Shown here in pieces: positions 1 through 6,549 of a DNA stretch of 9,057 bases. This DNA is from Anaerolineae bacterium. GTDB lineage: Bacteria; Chloroflexota; Anaerolineae; 4572-78; J111. Below the pieces are notes generated by a model, which worked only from the letters and a program-made list of their open reading frames with translations, was not told where the DNA came from and did no database searches. Each line of letters opens with the position of its first letter. Positions within the stretch are counted from its first letter, which is position 1. Position numbers and translations under genes: made by a program. The stretch lies in NCBI GenBank assembly GCA_020433835.1, contig JAGRBY010000272.1, forward strand, positions 1 through 9,057. Direction: 5' to 3'.

Positions 1-28
1 ATTTAGTGTTCCTTGGTGTGCCTTCGTG
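1..28 (-). repeat. Degenerate 10-bp tandem repeat at window edge
   Basis: Read on the minus strand, this stretch is three roughly 10-base units: CACGAAGGCA (19-28), CACCAAGGAA (9-18) and a partial CACTAAAT (1-8). It lies about 70 bp downstream of the second kinase gene's stop codon and may continue beyond the window. Short purine-rich repeats of this CACGAAGG type occur between genes in many environmental bacteria; that comparison is from memory. I see no convincing kinase-operon terminator in 1-98: the only stem is CCGG-ACGAG-CCGG near 53-65, with no T-tract. Confidence 0.4.
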
Positions 29-98
29 GATTATCTCGCTTTGTTTGGTTCCGGCTCGTCCGGGTTAGGGTTTTGATAGATTGCGTGAAGCTGGTGGA

Positions 99-2249
99 CT
101 AATTGGCCGGACACACTGCGAAATCGAACCCAGTAAAGTAGTCAGTGGTTTGATATTCTAAGCGAGACTCTGACGTAAGACCGGGCACAACAGCAGTTAG
201 GGTTAGCCGATTGGCTTCAGGCTCTACGGTGAGGGTGGCATCAACGGTGTTACAGGCACCATTATCTTCACAAGCAGTGAGTTTGGCTTGAACACCGTCG
301 ATAATGGGGAGATCATAGGGGGCAAGTGTTGCATCAAAGACAATTTCCTCGGCAGAAAGTATGTAATCTATTCCCCGGTATAATATTCCCGTAGCCTGAT
401 CAGCATCGGCATCGATATAAACAGCCCACTCATATTCACTAATGTGGTTATCAACGCCAGGGCGATGAAAGGTTAATGTTTCGGGCAGGTCTCGTAGGGT
501 GAAGGAGACGGTCAACGTTTCTCCGGAGAAATTACTGTTGACTTGAACGATATCGGTTGCGGGTGAGCTGATATCATTGGCTTGATCAAGTACGGTTTCA
601 TTGAGAATGGTGCAGTTCATATTAAGAAATTCGAACATAGTGGGCGACAATATGCGTTCAACTTGGTCTTGGGGCGTCGGCACTGATGGAACAGGGGTTG
701 GAGGGGGAAGGGCCGTGGCCAGAGCAACGCTTGCTGTCTCGGTGGCCGTTCCCAGGGTTGCAGCTAGCCAGGCGACTCCGTCTGGCGCTTCCGGGTAGCT
801 GACCTGCCACCAACTGCTATCTTCGTTGCGCCCTATAATTTCAACGTTTGCTCCGGCTGCCAATTCACCGACTCGCTCGTAGGCCGTACCTGGCCCACTG
901 CGCAGATTAGCGCCTGTCTCGGCTGTGAAGGAGGGCAGGGCGGTGGCTGTGGGTGGTGATGAGGTGGCCGTATTTGTGGCGGTCGGCGGTACAGGTGTAG
1001 GGGTGGCGGTCGGAGTCGCCTGGGCTTGCTTGGTAGCAGCTTCAACCGCTTTCTGGCGAGCGGCAACCGTCAAAGCAGCGCTAATCGTGGCTTCGGCGTT
1101 AGTTCTTTCGACCGCTTCAGCCGTAGCAAGCGCCTGCCGGGTGGCGGTGGCGAGAGCGGCGACCGTTGTCCCTTCGTTGCTAACGGTCTGGGTGGGTGGG
1201 TCTGAACGCAGGGGTGCAAAAGCCATAAAGCCTATCGCAAAAACGATCAAGGTTGCGGCAGCACCGAGCCACAGCGGGCGATTGCGCTTGTGGTCTTTTT
1301 CCGGAGGCGACAGAGCCACAGAAGAAAAAGGGGGGTTCTCCGCATCCAAAACACCGTCATCAAGAGGGAGGGCTGATTGCAGCGTTGGTTCCTCAGGCTG
1401 ATCTGCCGTAATGCCGGATGGGATGACAGCTGTAGCCGTTCCGGCCAGCACCGACTCCAATTCCTTCTGCCAGGCTTCAACCGACTGAGAACGATACTCT
1501 GGCTTAATCTGCATCGCGTGTTCAATGGTGGCCGACACTGCCCCACTTAACTTTGGGTTGAGCAGGTGAGGAGCCTTGTAGTTAGCGTTACCCACCATCC
1601 GGCTGATGCTGTCCGGCGGCTTTTTGCCGACCAGCACGGCGTATAAAGTTGCCCCCAGTGCGTACACATCAGAAAGAACCGTAGTCCCTGAGCCGGTGTA
1701 TTGTTCCGGAGGGGAGAAGCCGGGGGTGAAGGCCATGGCTCCGGTGCCGGTTCGGCTGTCGCTTTTAGCTACTTTGGCAATGCCGAAGTCAACCAGCATT
1801 GCTTCACCCTCTGGCGTTATTTTGATGTTTTGCGGTTTGATGTCCCGATGAAGAATTGGCGGGTCTTGGTGATGGAGATAGCTGACGGCATCGCAGACTT
1901 GCAAGAGGTAGGTTAGGGCTTGCGCCTCTTCCAGGGGCTGCCCCTGCTTTTGAACCATCTCCCACAGGTTCTCGCCTTCAATGAAGTCCATGACTAAATA
2001 CTGTTTCCGGTTAAAGCTGAAGTGATGGATGACCCGAGGCAGGCCGGGATGGCGCAGACGGGCCAAGATGAGCGCTTCTTGTTCGAACTGCTGGATGCTA
2101 TGAGCCGTCTGAAAAAAGTTTTCTTTGATAGCGACGGGGGTTTTGAGGTTGGTGTCAAAGGCGCGGTAAATGGCACCCATCCCCCCTTGAGAGAGCAAGC
2201 TTTCTATTTGATAGCGGTTTTCCAAGATTGTGTTTTTAAGTAATGCCAT
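99..2249 (-). CDS. Transmembrane Ser/Thr protein kinase with extracellular SH3 and unknown C-terminal domain (copy B, 716 aa)
   Basis: PknB/Hanks-type kinase that should phosphorylate Ser/Thr on cytoplasmic proteins. The kinase domain is about residues 13-268. It has a glycine loop SQGGMG (20-25, first Gly replaced by Ser), ATP lysine K42, helix-C E58, catalytic HRDIKPQN with D136, DFG at 154-156 and SPPEQ at 179-183, so it looks catalytically intact. One membrane helix spans about 326-346. An Ala/Thr/Pro-rich linker (about 350-438) leads to a bacterial SH3 domain (about 440-497, with NLRSGPG and WWQVSY). The C-terminal domain (530-716) is beta-rich, has a DxDxDxxTG loop at 613-621 and cysteines C546, C660, C666 and C713, and I do not recognise it. 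The start is supported because the paralogue begins the same way; the ribosome binding site is weak (GAGCGAG). It is the second gene of a two-kinase operon, 28 bp after copy A. Substrates and ligand are unknown. Confidence 0.95.
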   Translation of the reverse strand: MALLKNTILENRYQIESLLSQGGMGAIYRAFDTNLKTPVAIKENFFQTAHSIQQFEQEALILARLRHPGLPRVIHHFSFNRKQYLVMDFIEGENLWEMVQKQGQPLEEAQALTYLLQVCDAVSYLHHQDPPILHRDIKPQNIKITPEGEAMLVDFGIAKVAKSDSRTGTGAMAFTPGFSPPEQYTGSGTTVLSDVYALGATLYAVLVGKKPPDSISRMVGNANYKAPHLLNPKLSGAVSATIEHAMQIKPEYRSQSVEAWQKELESVLAGTATAVIPSGITADQPEEPTLQSALPLDDGVLDAENPPFSSVALSPPEKDHKRNRPLWLGAAATLIVFAIGFMAFAPLRSDPPTQTVSNEGTTVAALATATRQALATAEAVERTNAEATISAALTVAARQKAVEAATKQAQATPTATPTPVPPTATNTATSSPPTATALPSFTAETGANLRSGPGTAYERVGELAAGANVEIIGRNEDSSWWQVSYPEAPDGVAWLAATLGTATETASVALATALPPPTPVPSVPTPQDQVERILSPTMFEFLNMNCTILNETVLDQANDISSPATDIVQVNSNFSGETLTVSFTLRDLPETLTFHRPGVDNHISEYEWAVYIDADADQATGILYRGIDYILSAEEIVFDATLAPYDLPIIDGVQAKLTACEDNGACNTVDATLTVEPEANRLTLTAVVPGLTSESRLEYQTTDYFTGFDFAVCPAN

Positions 2250-2277
2250 TGTCTCGCTCGTGCTATTTAGAAATTAT

Positions 2278-4434
2278 TCAGGGACAGGCGGCTATATCAT
2301 ACCCGGCAAAATAATCGCTGGTCATAAAAACCAATCGCGAGGCGGGGGTGATACCGGGTACATTGCCGGTTAAGGTGAGTTTGCGGCTTTCGCGTTCTAC
2401 AGTCATTGTGGCATCGTAAGCCTGCATACAAAAACCACTCTCCTCACATTGCCAGACAGAAGGTTCAACGCCAGTTTCAATGGGCAGTTCGTATGAAGGC
2501 GCATTTGTACTGGCGATAATTGTTTTAGCATCAAGACCGTATTCCCAGCCAGTGCCTATTTGCCCCGTCTCCGGGTTGGCGTCAACATCAATATAAGCGG
2601 CCCATTGGTATTCAACATTGCCCTGGCCTATCCCTGGGCGATTGAAGGTGAGCTGCTGGGGTATATCGCGTAAGATAAATGTTACGGATAAGGTTTCTCC
2701 CGAGAGGCTACTGCTGACCTGAAGAATGTCGGTGTAGGCTGAACTGACATCGTTGCTTGAATCGATTAGGGTCTCACCGGAAATAGGACATTTGTTGTTG
2801 CGAAAGGTTTCCATTTCTGTAGATTTGAGAATTTTGATTGTCGACTCAGGCGTTGGTGTCGAGGGGGCAATGGTTGGTGTTGGCGGAATGGCGGCTACGG
2901 CTACAGCATCTACCGCGGTGGCTGTTCCCAAATCGGCGGCTAGCCAGGCAACGCCCTGTGGGGCCGTTGGATAGCTAATTTGCCACCACCGGCTATCTTC
3001 GGTGCGACCTACAATCTCTACCGTTGCGCCGGCGGCCAACTCGCCCACGCGCTCGTAGAGCGTACCCGGCCCACTGCGCAAGTTTGCGTTTGTCTCGACC
3101 GTGATGGAGGGAAAAACGGGTGCTGGGGTTAAGGTAGAGGTAGCCGTGGGCGGAGGCGAGGTGGCGCTGGGTGTGGCGCTGGGCGGCAAGGGGGTATTAG
3201 TGGCGGTGAGAGTCGCCTGAGCCTGACGGGTAGCGGCTTCAGACTCCTCTTGCAAGGCAGCCGCCGTTAAGACAGCGCCGACTGTGGCTTCGGCGTCAAT
3301 CCTGGTGGGTATCTCCGCTTCCATGATGATTGAGGGGTTGGTAGCGGTTAGGGTTGTCGTTGCTATGGTCTGAGCAGCAACTATCTTAGGCATACTATCG
3401 GAACGCATTGTCGAAAAAAGGAGAAAGCCCAAGAGCGATAGCAGAAGAATTCCCCCGAAACCGAACCATAACCGGCTATAGGTCTCTGGCGGCTGGGGGT
3501 CAGCAGAAAAAGGTGGCATAGCCTGGGTTTCTCCGCCGGGCATAGCTGACTTGAGAGATACTGTCGACCGGAGTGTCGGCTCTTCAAGGACTTCTTCTGT
3601 AGCCGGAGAAGGAAAGACGGTAGCATCGGCTAGAATTGCTTCCAATTCTTTTCGCCAGACCTCGACCGAAGCCGGACGACGGGCCGCCTGAATCTGCATA
3701 GCATGCTCGATGGCTCCAGAAACGGCTCGACTTAGAGAAGGGTTGAGTAAATGGGGCGGATGGTAGTTGCTATTACCCACCATCCGGCTGATGCTGTCCG
3801 GCGGCTTCTTGCCGAGCAGTATTGCATACAGGGTTGCCCCTAAAGCGTAGATATCCGAGCGAAGGGTCGTGCCTGCGCCGCTGTACTGTTCCGGGGGAGA
3901 GAAGCCGGGGGTGAAGGCTTGAGCACCGGTGTGGGTTCGGCTGTCGGTTTCGACCACTTTGGCGATGCCGAAATCGACCAGGACAGCCTGATTGTCTGGG
4001 GTAATTTTGATGTTTTGCGGTTTGATATCTCGATGAATGATGGGGGGGGCTTGACGATGGAGATAGCTGACCGCCTTGCAGACTTGCACCATATAAGTAA
4101 GCGCCTGGCGCTCATCGAGGGGCTGTCCTTGCTTTTGAATAATCTCCCAAAGGTCTTCACCCGCGATGAAGTCCATAACCAGGTACTGTTTCCGGTTGAA
4201 GCTGAAGTGATGGATGACTCGGGGCAAGCTAGGATGGCGCAGCCGAGCCAAGATAAGGGCTTCTTGCTGAAACTGCTGGATGCTGTGGGCAGTCTGAAAG
4301 AAGTTTTCTTTGATGGCGACGGGGGTTTTAAGGTTAGTGTCAAAGGCGCGGTAAATCGCGCCCATTCCACCTTGGGAAAGTAACCCTTCGATCCGATAGC
4401 GGTTTTCCAGAATGGTGTTTTCGATCAGTGGCAT
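2278..4434 (-). CDS. Transmembrane Ser/Thr protein kinase with extracellular SH3 and unknown C-terminal domain (copy A, 718 aa)
   Basis: First gene of the kinase pair and a tandem paralogue of the next one. By my count 216 of the first 268 residues match (about 81%). The kinase domain (about 13-268) carries SQGGMG at 20-25, K42, E58, HRDIKPQN with D136, DFG at 154-156 and SPPEQ at 179-183. A membrane helix (about 321-343) is followed by a Thr/Pro/Ala-rich linker (about 350-442), an SH3 domain (about 445-500; about 80% identical to copy B) and a C-terminal domain (about 532-718) only about half identical to copy B. That domain keeps the four cysteines (C549, C663, C669, C717) and a DxDxNxxTG loop at 616-624. 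No good Shine-Dalgarno sits before the ATG, but the conserved N-terminus supports this start. An eight-base C run lies just before the catalytic HRD codons. The kinase should face the cytoplasm and the SH3 and C-terminal domains the outside. Confidence 0.95.
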   Translation of the reverse strand: MPLIENTILENRYRIEGLLSQGGMGAIYRAFDTNLKTPVAIKENFFQTAHSIQQFQQEALILARLRHPSLPRVIHHFSFNRKQYLVMDFIAGEDLWEIIQKQGQPLDERQALTYMVQVCKAVSYLHRQAPPIIHRDIKPQNIKITPDNQAVLVDFGIAKVVETDSRTHTGAQAFTPGFSPPEQYSGAGTTLRSDIYALGATLYAILLGKKPPDSISRMVGNSNYHPPHLLNPSLSRAVSGAIEHAMQIQAARRPASVEVWRKELEAILADATVFPSPATEEVLEEPTLRSTVSLKSAMPGGETQAMPPFSADPQPPETYSRLWFGFGGILLLSLLGFLLFSTMRSDSMPKIVAAQTIATTTLTATNPSIIMEAEIPTRIDAEATVGAVLTAAALQEESEAATRQAQATLTATNTPLPPSATPSATSPPPTATSTLTPAPVFPSITVETNANLRSGPGTLYERVGELAAGATVEIVGRTEDSRWWQISYPTAPQGVAWLAADLGTATAVDAVAVAAIPPTPTIAPSTPTPESTIKILKSTEMETFRNNKCPISGETLIDSSNDVSSAYTDILQVSSSLSGETLSVTFILRDIPQQLTFNRPGIGQGNVEYQWAAYIDVDANPETGQIGTGWEYGLDAKTIIASTNAPSYELPIETGVEPSVWQCEESGFCMQAYDATMTVERESRKLTLTGNVPGITPASRLVFMTSDYFAGYDIAACP

Positions 4435-4455
4435 TACACCAGTCTTTCATAATAG

Positions 4456-4470
4456 TAGAGCTAAGCTCTA
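4456..4470. promoter_or_regulatory. 15-bp palindrome upstream of the kinase operon
   Basis: TAGAGCT-A-AGCTCTA is a perfect inverted repeat with 7-bp arms and a 1-bp centre, about 21 bp upstream of the copy A start codon. Its size and symmetry suit a dimeric repressor's operator, or a short hairpin next to the ribosome entry site. No bound regulator can be named from sequence. Confidence 0.4.
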
Positions 4471-4520
4471 AGGCAAGATGTCTGGCCTTTACAGATATTC
4501 ATCGACAAGGATTTATGGGT

Positions 4521-4556
4521 GCATTTTGAAAATTTCAAGAATTGTTTTCAAAATGC
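4521..4556. repeat. Inverted repeat with 12-bp perfect arms in the divergent intergenic region
   Basis: GCATTTTGAAAA (4521-4532) and TTTTCAAAATGC (4545-4556) are perfect reverse complements separated by 12 bases. A second, smaller palindrome, TTGAAA-A-TTTCAA (4526-4538), is nested across the left arm. Neither flanking gene ends here and no T-tract follows, so it is not a terminator. If the candidate kinase promoter at 4614-4619 is real, this hairpin would lie in the kinase mRNA leader. It could instead be an operator pair or a remnant of a small mobile element. Confidence 0.6.
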
Positions 4557-4613
4557 GCTTCTTCCCAATTGATAAGAGTCGAAATTGTTAAAAAGCTCGT
4601 ATAAAATCACCCC

Positions 4614-4619
4614 ATTATA
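4614..4619 (-). promoter_or_regulatory. Candidate -10 box for the kinase operon
   Basis: On the minus strand this reads TATAAT, within GATATAATG. No good -35 hexamer lies 16-18 bp upstream; TTAACA (4643-4648) is 23 bp away, which is too far. Use of this box would give a leader of roughly 170 nt that includes both inverted repeats. The call rests on a single hexamer in AT-rich DNA, so confidence is low. Confidence 0.25.
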
Positions 4620-4755
4620 TCACGAAATTGGCTTGCATAACATGTTAAAATGGTTAGAAAATTTTACTTTAGGCAGCGTCGCTCTACGATTTTACGACAA
4701 CTGATTTATTTCGTACGTGCGGACGGGATATACTTATAGACCCATCTTTTTTCAA

Positions 4756-4784
4756 TAGACAAGAGCAGCAGACGCGTGTATAAT
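4756..4784 (+). promoter_or_regulatory. Sigma70-like promoter for the DJ-1/PfpI gene
   Basis: A -35 box TAGACA (4756-4761, 5 of 6 to consensus) and a perfect -10 box TATAAT (4779-4784) are separated by exactly 17 bp, with TG directly before the -10. Initiation would fall near 4791, giving a leader of about 100 nt. A second TGTATAAT sits 50 bp downstream (-10 at 4829-4834) without a recognisable -35, and a C7 run (4812-4818) lies between the two. Confidence 0.6.
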
Positions 4785-4875
4785 CACTGTTGGTTTTTAG
4801 CACAAACTATTCCCCCCCGTTTTTTCTGTATAATACCTATCAAACTCTATTAACAGTCCAATAAATTGTTGACAC

Positions 4876-4883
4876 AAAGGAGT
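4876..4883 (+). promoter_or_regulatory. Strong ribosome binding site for the DJ-1/PfpI gene
   Basis: AAAGGAGT lies with its AGGAG core 8 bases before the ATG at 4891. It fixes the start codon and suggests efficient translation, unlike the kinase genes and the response regulator, which lack a clear Shine-Dalgarno. Confidence 0.75.
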
Positions 4884-4890
4884 AATAACT

Positions 4891-5472
4891 ATGGCTGCTA
4901 AAAAAATCTTGATGATCACCGGTGATTATGTTGAAGATTACGAAAATATGGTGCCGTTTCAGGCATTGCAGGCCGTGGGCCACACGGTGCATGCCGTTTG
5001 CCCTGACAAACAGGCAGGCGACAGCGTAGCAACGGCTATACACGACTTTTTAGGGGATCAGACCTATCGCGAAATGCAGGGGCACCGCTTTACCCTTAAC
5101 GCTTCTTTCGAGGACATCAACCCGGCTGATTACGATGCACTGGTTTTACCGGGTGGACGTGCCCCGGAGTACTTGCGACTTAACGACAACGTACTCGCTG
5201 TCGTGCGCCATTTCTTTGAGGCCGATAAGCCCGTTGCCGCTATCTGCCACGCGATGCAGATTCTGTCGGCGGCCAATGTGTTGGAAGGGCGAAGCTGCAC
5301 GGCCTATCCGGCAGTTGGGCCGGAAGTTAAGATGGCCGGCGGTAAGTATATGAGTATTGAGGTTGATCAGGCTTATGTTGATGGCAACCTGGTTACCGCA
5401 CCGGCCTGGCCGGCTCATCCGGAGTGGATTGGCAAGTTCTTGCAAGTGCTTGGCACGAAGATCGAGCTGTAA
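4891..5472 (+). CDS. DJ-1/PfpI family protein, glyoxalase III/deglycase type (193 aa)
   Basis: Cytoplasmic protein of the DJ-1/PfpI superfamily, with no signal peptide and typical single-domain length. Visible family marks are the first strand and acidic turn [10 protein letters not shown] with E15, the [11 protein letters not shown] segment (85-94, with E93), and the nucleophile elbow AICHAMQIL with C119 followed by H120. E15, C119 and H120 match the family's catalytic set. From memory, the pattern EDYE...VPFQALQA...AGDS..TA.HDF.G.QTY...GH.FTLNA.F resembles the plant DJ-1D (glyoxalase III-like) group more closely than archaeal PfpI. Such enzymes act on methylglyoxal or glycated substrates; which one applies here is unknown. 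The gene stands alone, with its own promoter, ribosome binding site and terminator. The family is often annotated as a protease or amidotransferase, which I consider less likely. Confidence 0.9.
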   Translation: MAAKKILMITGDYVEDYENMVPFQALQAVGHTVHAVCPDKQAGDSVATAIHDFLGDQTYREMQGHRFTLNASFEDINPADYDALVLPGGRAPEYLRLNDNVLAVVRHFFEADKPVAAICHAMQILSAANVLEGRSCTAYPAVGPEVKMAGGKYMSIEVDQAYVDGNLVTAPAWPAHPEWIGKFLQVLGTKIEL

Positions 5473-5517
5473 GATGATGGTGTAGTATCCTCTGTTGATT
5501 TAATGTCTATATGCGTT

Positions 5518-5561
5518 AAAAAATCGAGGCAAAGGGTTAACCTCTTTGCCTCGATTTTTTT
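5518..5561 (+). terminator. Intrinsic terminator after the DJ-1/PfpI gene
   Basis: A 17-bp perfect stem (5518-5534 with 5544-5560) contains the core ATCGAGGCAAAG / CTTTGCCTCGAT, a 9-base loop, and a T7 tract at 5555-5561 whose T residues also pair with upstream A residues. It begins 45 bp after the stop codon. The A-run on the left arm means it could also work in reverse, although no minus-strand gene approaches from the right. Confidence 0.9.
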
Positions 5562-5653
5562 GTCTCTCAGAGGTTTTCATACACAGTCGCGATCAGGAAG
5601 CAGATTTCATCGAAACCTCAAAAAATCCTCGCAACTTCTTAACAACTGTCTCC

Positions 5654-5659
5654 TATACT
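5654..5659 (+). promoter_or_regulatory. Candidate -10 box for the secreted-protein gene
   Basis: TATACT matches 5 of 6 consensus bases and lies about 75 bp before the start codon. The expected -35 position reads GCAACT, a poor match, so the promoter may need an activator. The related motifs TTAACAA (5639-5645) and TTAAACAA (5670-5677) flank it 31 bp apart, about three helical turns; whether they are binding sites is speculative. Confidence 0.3.
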
Positions 5660-5717
5660 CAGTCACAAGTTAAACAAATTCACATCCGGTTCACTACCTG
5701 AATACAGTTATTTACTA

Positions 5718-5725
5718 AAAAGGAG
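5718..5725 (+). promoter_or_regulatory. Ribosome binding site for the secreted-protein gene
   Basis: AAAAGGAG sits 6 bases before the ATG at 5732. It supports this start, which also gives an intact signal peptide. Confidence 0.75.
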
Positions 5726-5731
5726 ACTATC

Positions 5732-6535
5732 ATGAAAAAAATCACATTCTCACTTCTCGGTGTACTGATGCTGTTGGGGTTAGTTGCCTCGACTTGGGCT
5801 GCTACCGCTCTGGCCGGCCCGCCACGCCCCGCTCAACTATCCGGCAAGATTGCAGCGTTTCTGGCTAATCGCTGTGAAAAAGATTGGAATACCGACATCA
5901 ATGCGGCGGCGGCAGATGTATACGGTATAAGCAGCACTGAGGTTGTCGATGGGCTGCATCAAGGAGCCGTGTTGAAAGAGTTAGCCGGTAACCAGGCCGA
6001 GGTCTTTCAGCTACAGGGTGAATTGATCGCGATTCAAAGCGCGAAAATCGACAAAATCGTGGAAAAGGGCTTAATCACCGAAGAACAGGCGACCAAACTC
6101 AAAAGCGCACTGCCGTTTATGGCTAATCAACTTGTAGAAAATGGGGGCGGCCCATACTGGGGTCAGGGCATGGCCGGCGGCAAGCGTTGGGGTGTCTGGC
6201 GTGATGATATTGCCGCAATCCTCAACATGGATGGTGAGTCGTTAGCGTCGGCACTGTATAGCGGTCAATCGTTAGGTGAAGTTACCGAGGAGCAAGGTGC
6301 CAGCGTCGATGAGGTGGTCGATGTTCTGCTCACGACCGCCGAAGAAAAAATCGCTATCGCCGTTGACAAAGGCTACATCGATCAAGCGCAGGCGGATAAG
6401 GTGATGTCAACGCTTGAAAAAAACGTTACCAAACTTATCTACAGCACCGGCCCCTGCTCGATTGATTTAGAGTCGCTGGATCTTGATGATATGCCCCGCT
6501 TAAAGCAGGCTATCGAAGCTGCCTCAAATAAGTAA
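5732..6535 (+). CDS. Secreted protein with two copies of an alpha-helical repeat, function unknown (267 aa)
   Basis: A Sec signal peptide is clear: MKK, a hydrophobic core, then AlaLeuAla with likely cleavage after residue 28. The mature part contains two repeats of about 80 residues (58-138 and 159-239). Each has a short Gly-containing turn, a 'xLxxG.xLxE' helix and a second long helix ending in a similar motif: KIDKIVEKGLITEEQATKL in the first, KIAIAVDKGYIDQAQADKV in the second. A Gly/Trp-rich linker (138-157) joins them. C48 and C242 could form one disulfide. The repeat resembles a family common in secreted proteins of Actinobacteria, Firmicutes and Chloroflexota (DUF2680/YckD-like, from memory), which has no known biochemical role. 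It lies upstream of a two-component system in the same orientation but is separated from it by a terminator-like palindrome, so it is probably its own transcription unit and possibly a regulatory target. Confidence 0.85.
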   Translation: MKKITFSLLGVLMLLGLVASTWAATALAGPPRPAQLSGKIAAFLANRCEKDWNTDINAAAADVYGISSTEVVDGLHQGAVLKELAGNQAEVFQLQGELIAIQSAKIDKIVEKGLITEEQATKLKSALPFMANQLVENGGGPYWGQGMAGGKRWGVWRDDIAAILNMDGESLASALYSGQSLGEVTEEQGASVDEVVDVLLTTAEEKIAIAVDKGYIDQAQADKVMSTLEKNVTKLIYSTGPCSIDLESLDLDDMPRLKQAIEAASNK

Positions 6536-6549
6536 GTGCGCATCATAAA

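Noticed and set aside
53..65. CCGG-ACGAG-CCGG stem as terminator of the kinase operon
   Set aside because: The stem is only 4 bp and no T-tract follows on the minus strand.
925..1401. 158-codon open frame on the plus strand opposite the kinase linker
   Set aside because: It is antisense to the Ala/Thr/Pro-rich linker, whose base composition keeps other frames open. It shows no ribosome site and no recognisable protein features.
3840..4383. Open frames of 154-176 codons overlapping the copy A kinase domain on both strands
   Set aside because: The kinase frame is unambiguous from its motifs. The others carry none, and similar shadow frames occur over copy B.
99..4434. PASTA-type peptidoglycan sensing by the kinases
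   Set aside because: No PASTA repeats are present; the extracellular part is an SH3 domain plus a domain I do not recognise.
5146..5445. 99-codon antisense frame over the DJ-1/PfpI gene
   Set aside because: It lies entirely inside a gene with a clear function, has no ribosome site and no protein-like features.
5570..5619. GAGGTTT/AAACCTC inverted repeat upstream of the secreted-protein gene
   Set aside because: Seven-base arms more than 30 bp apart in AT-rich DNA, with no T-tract or conserved feature nearby; this can occur by chance.
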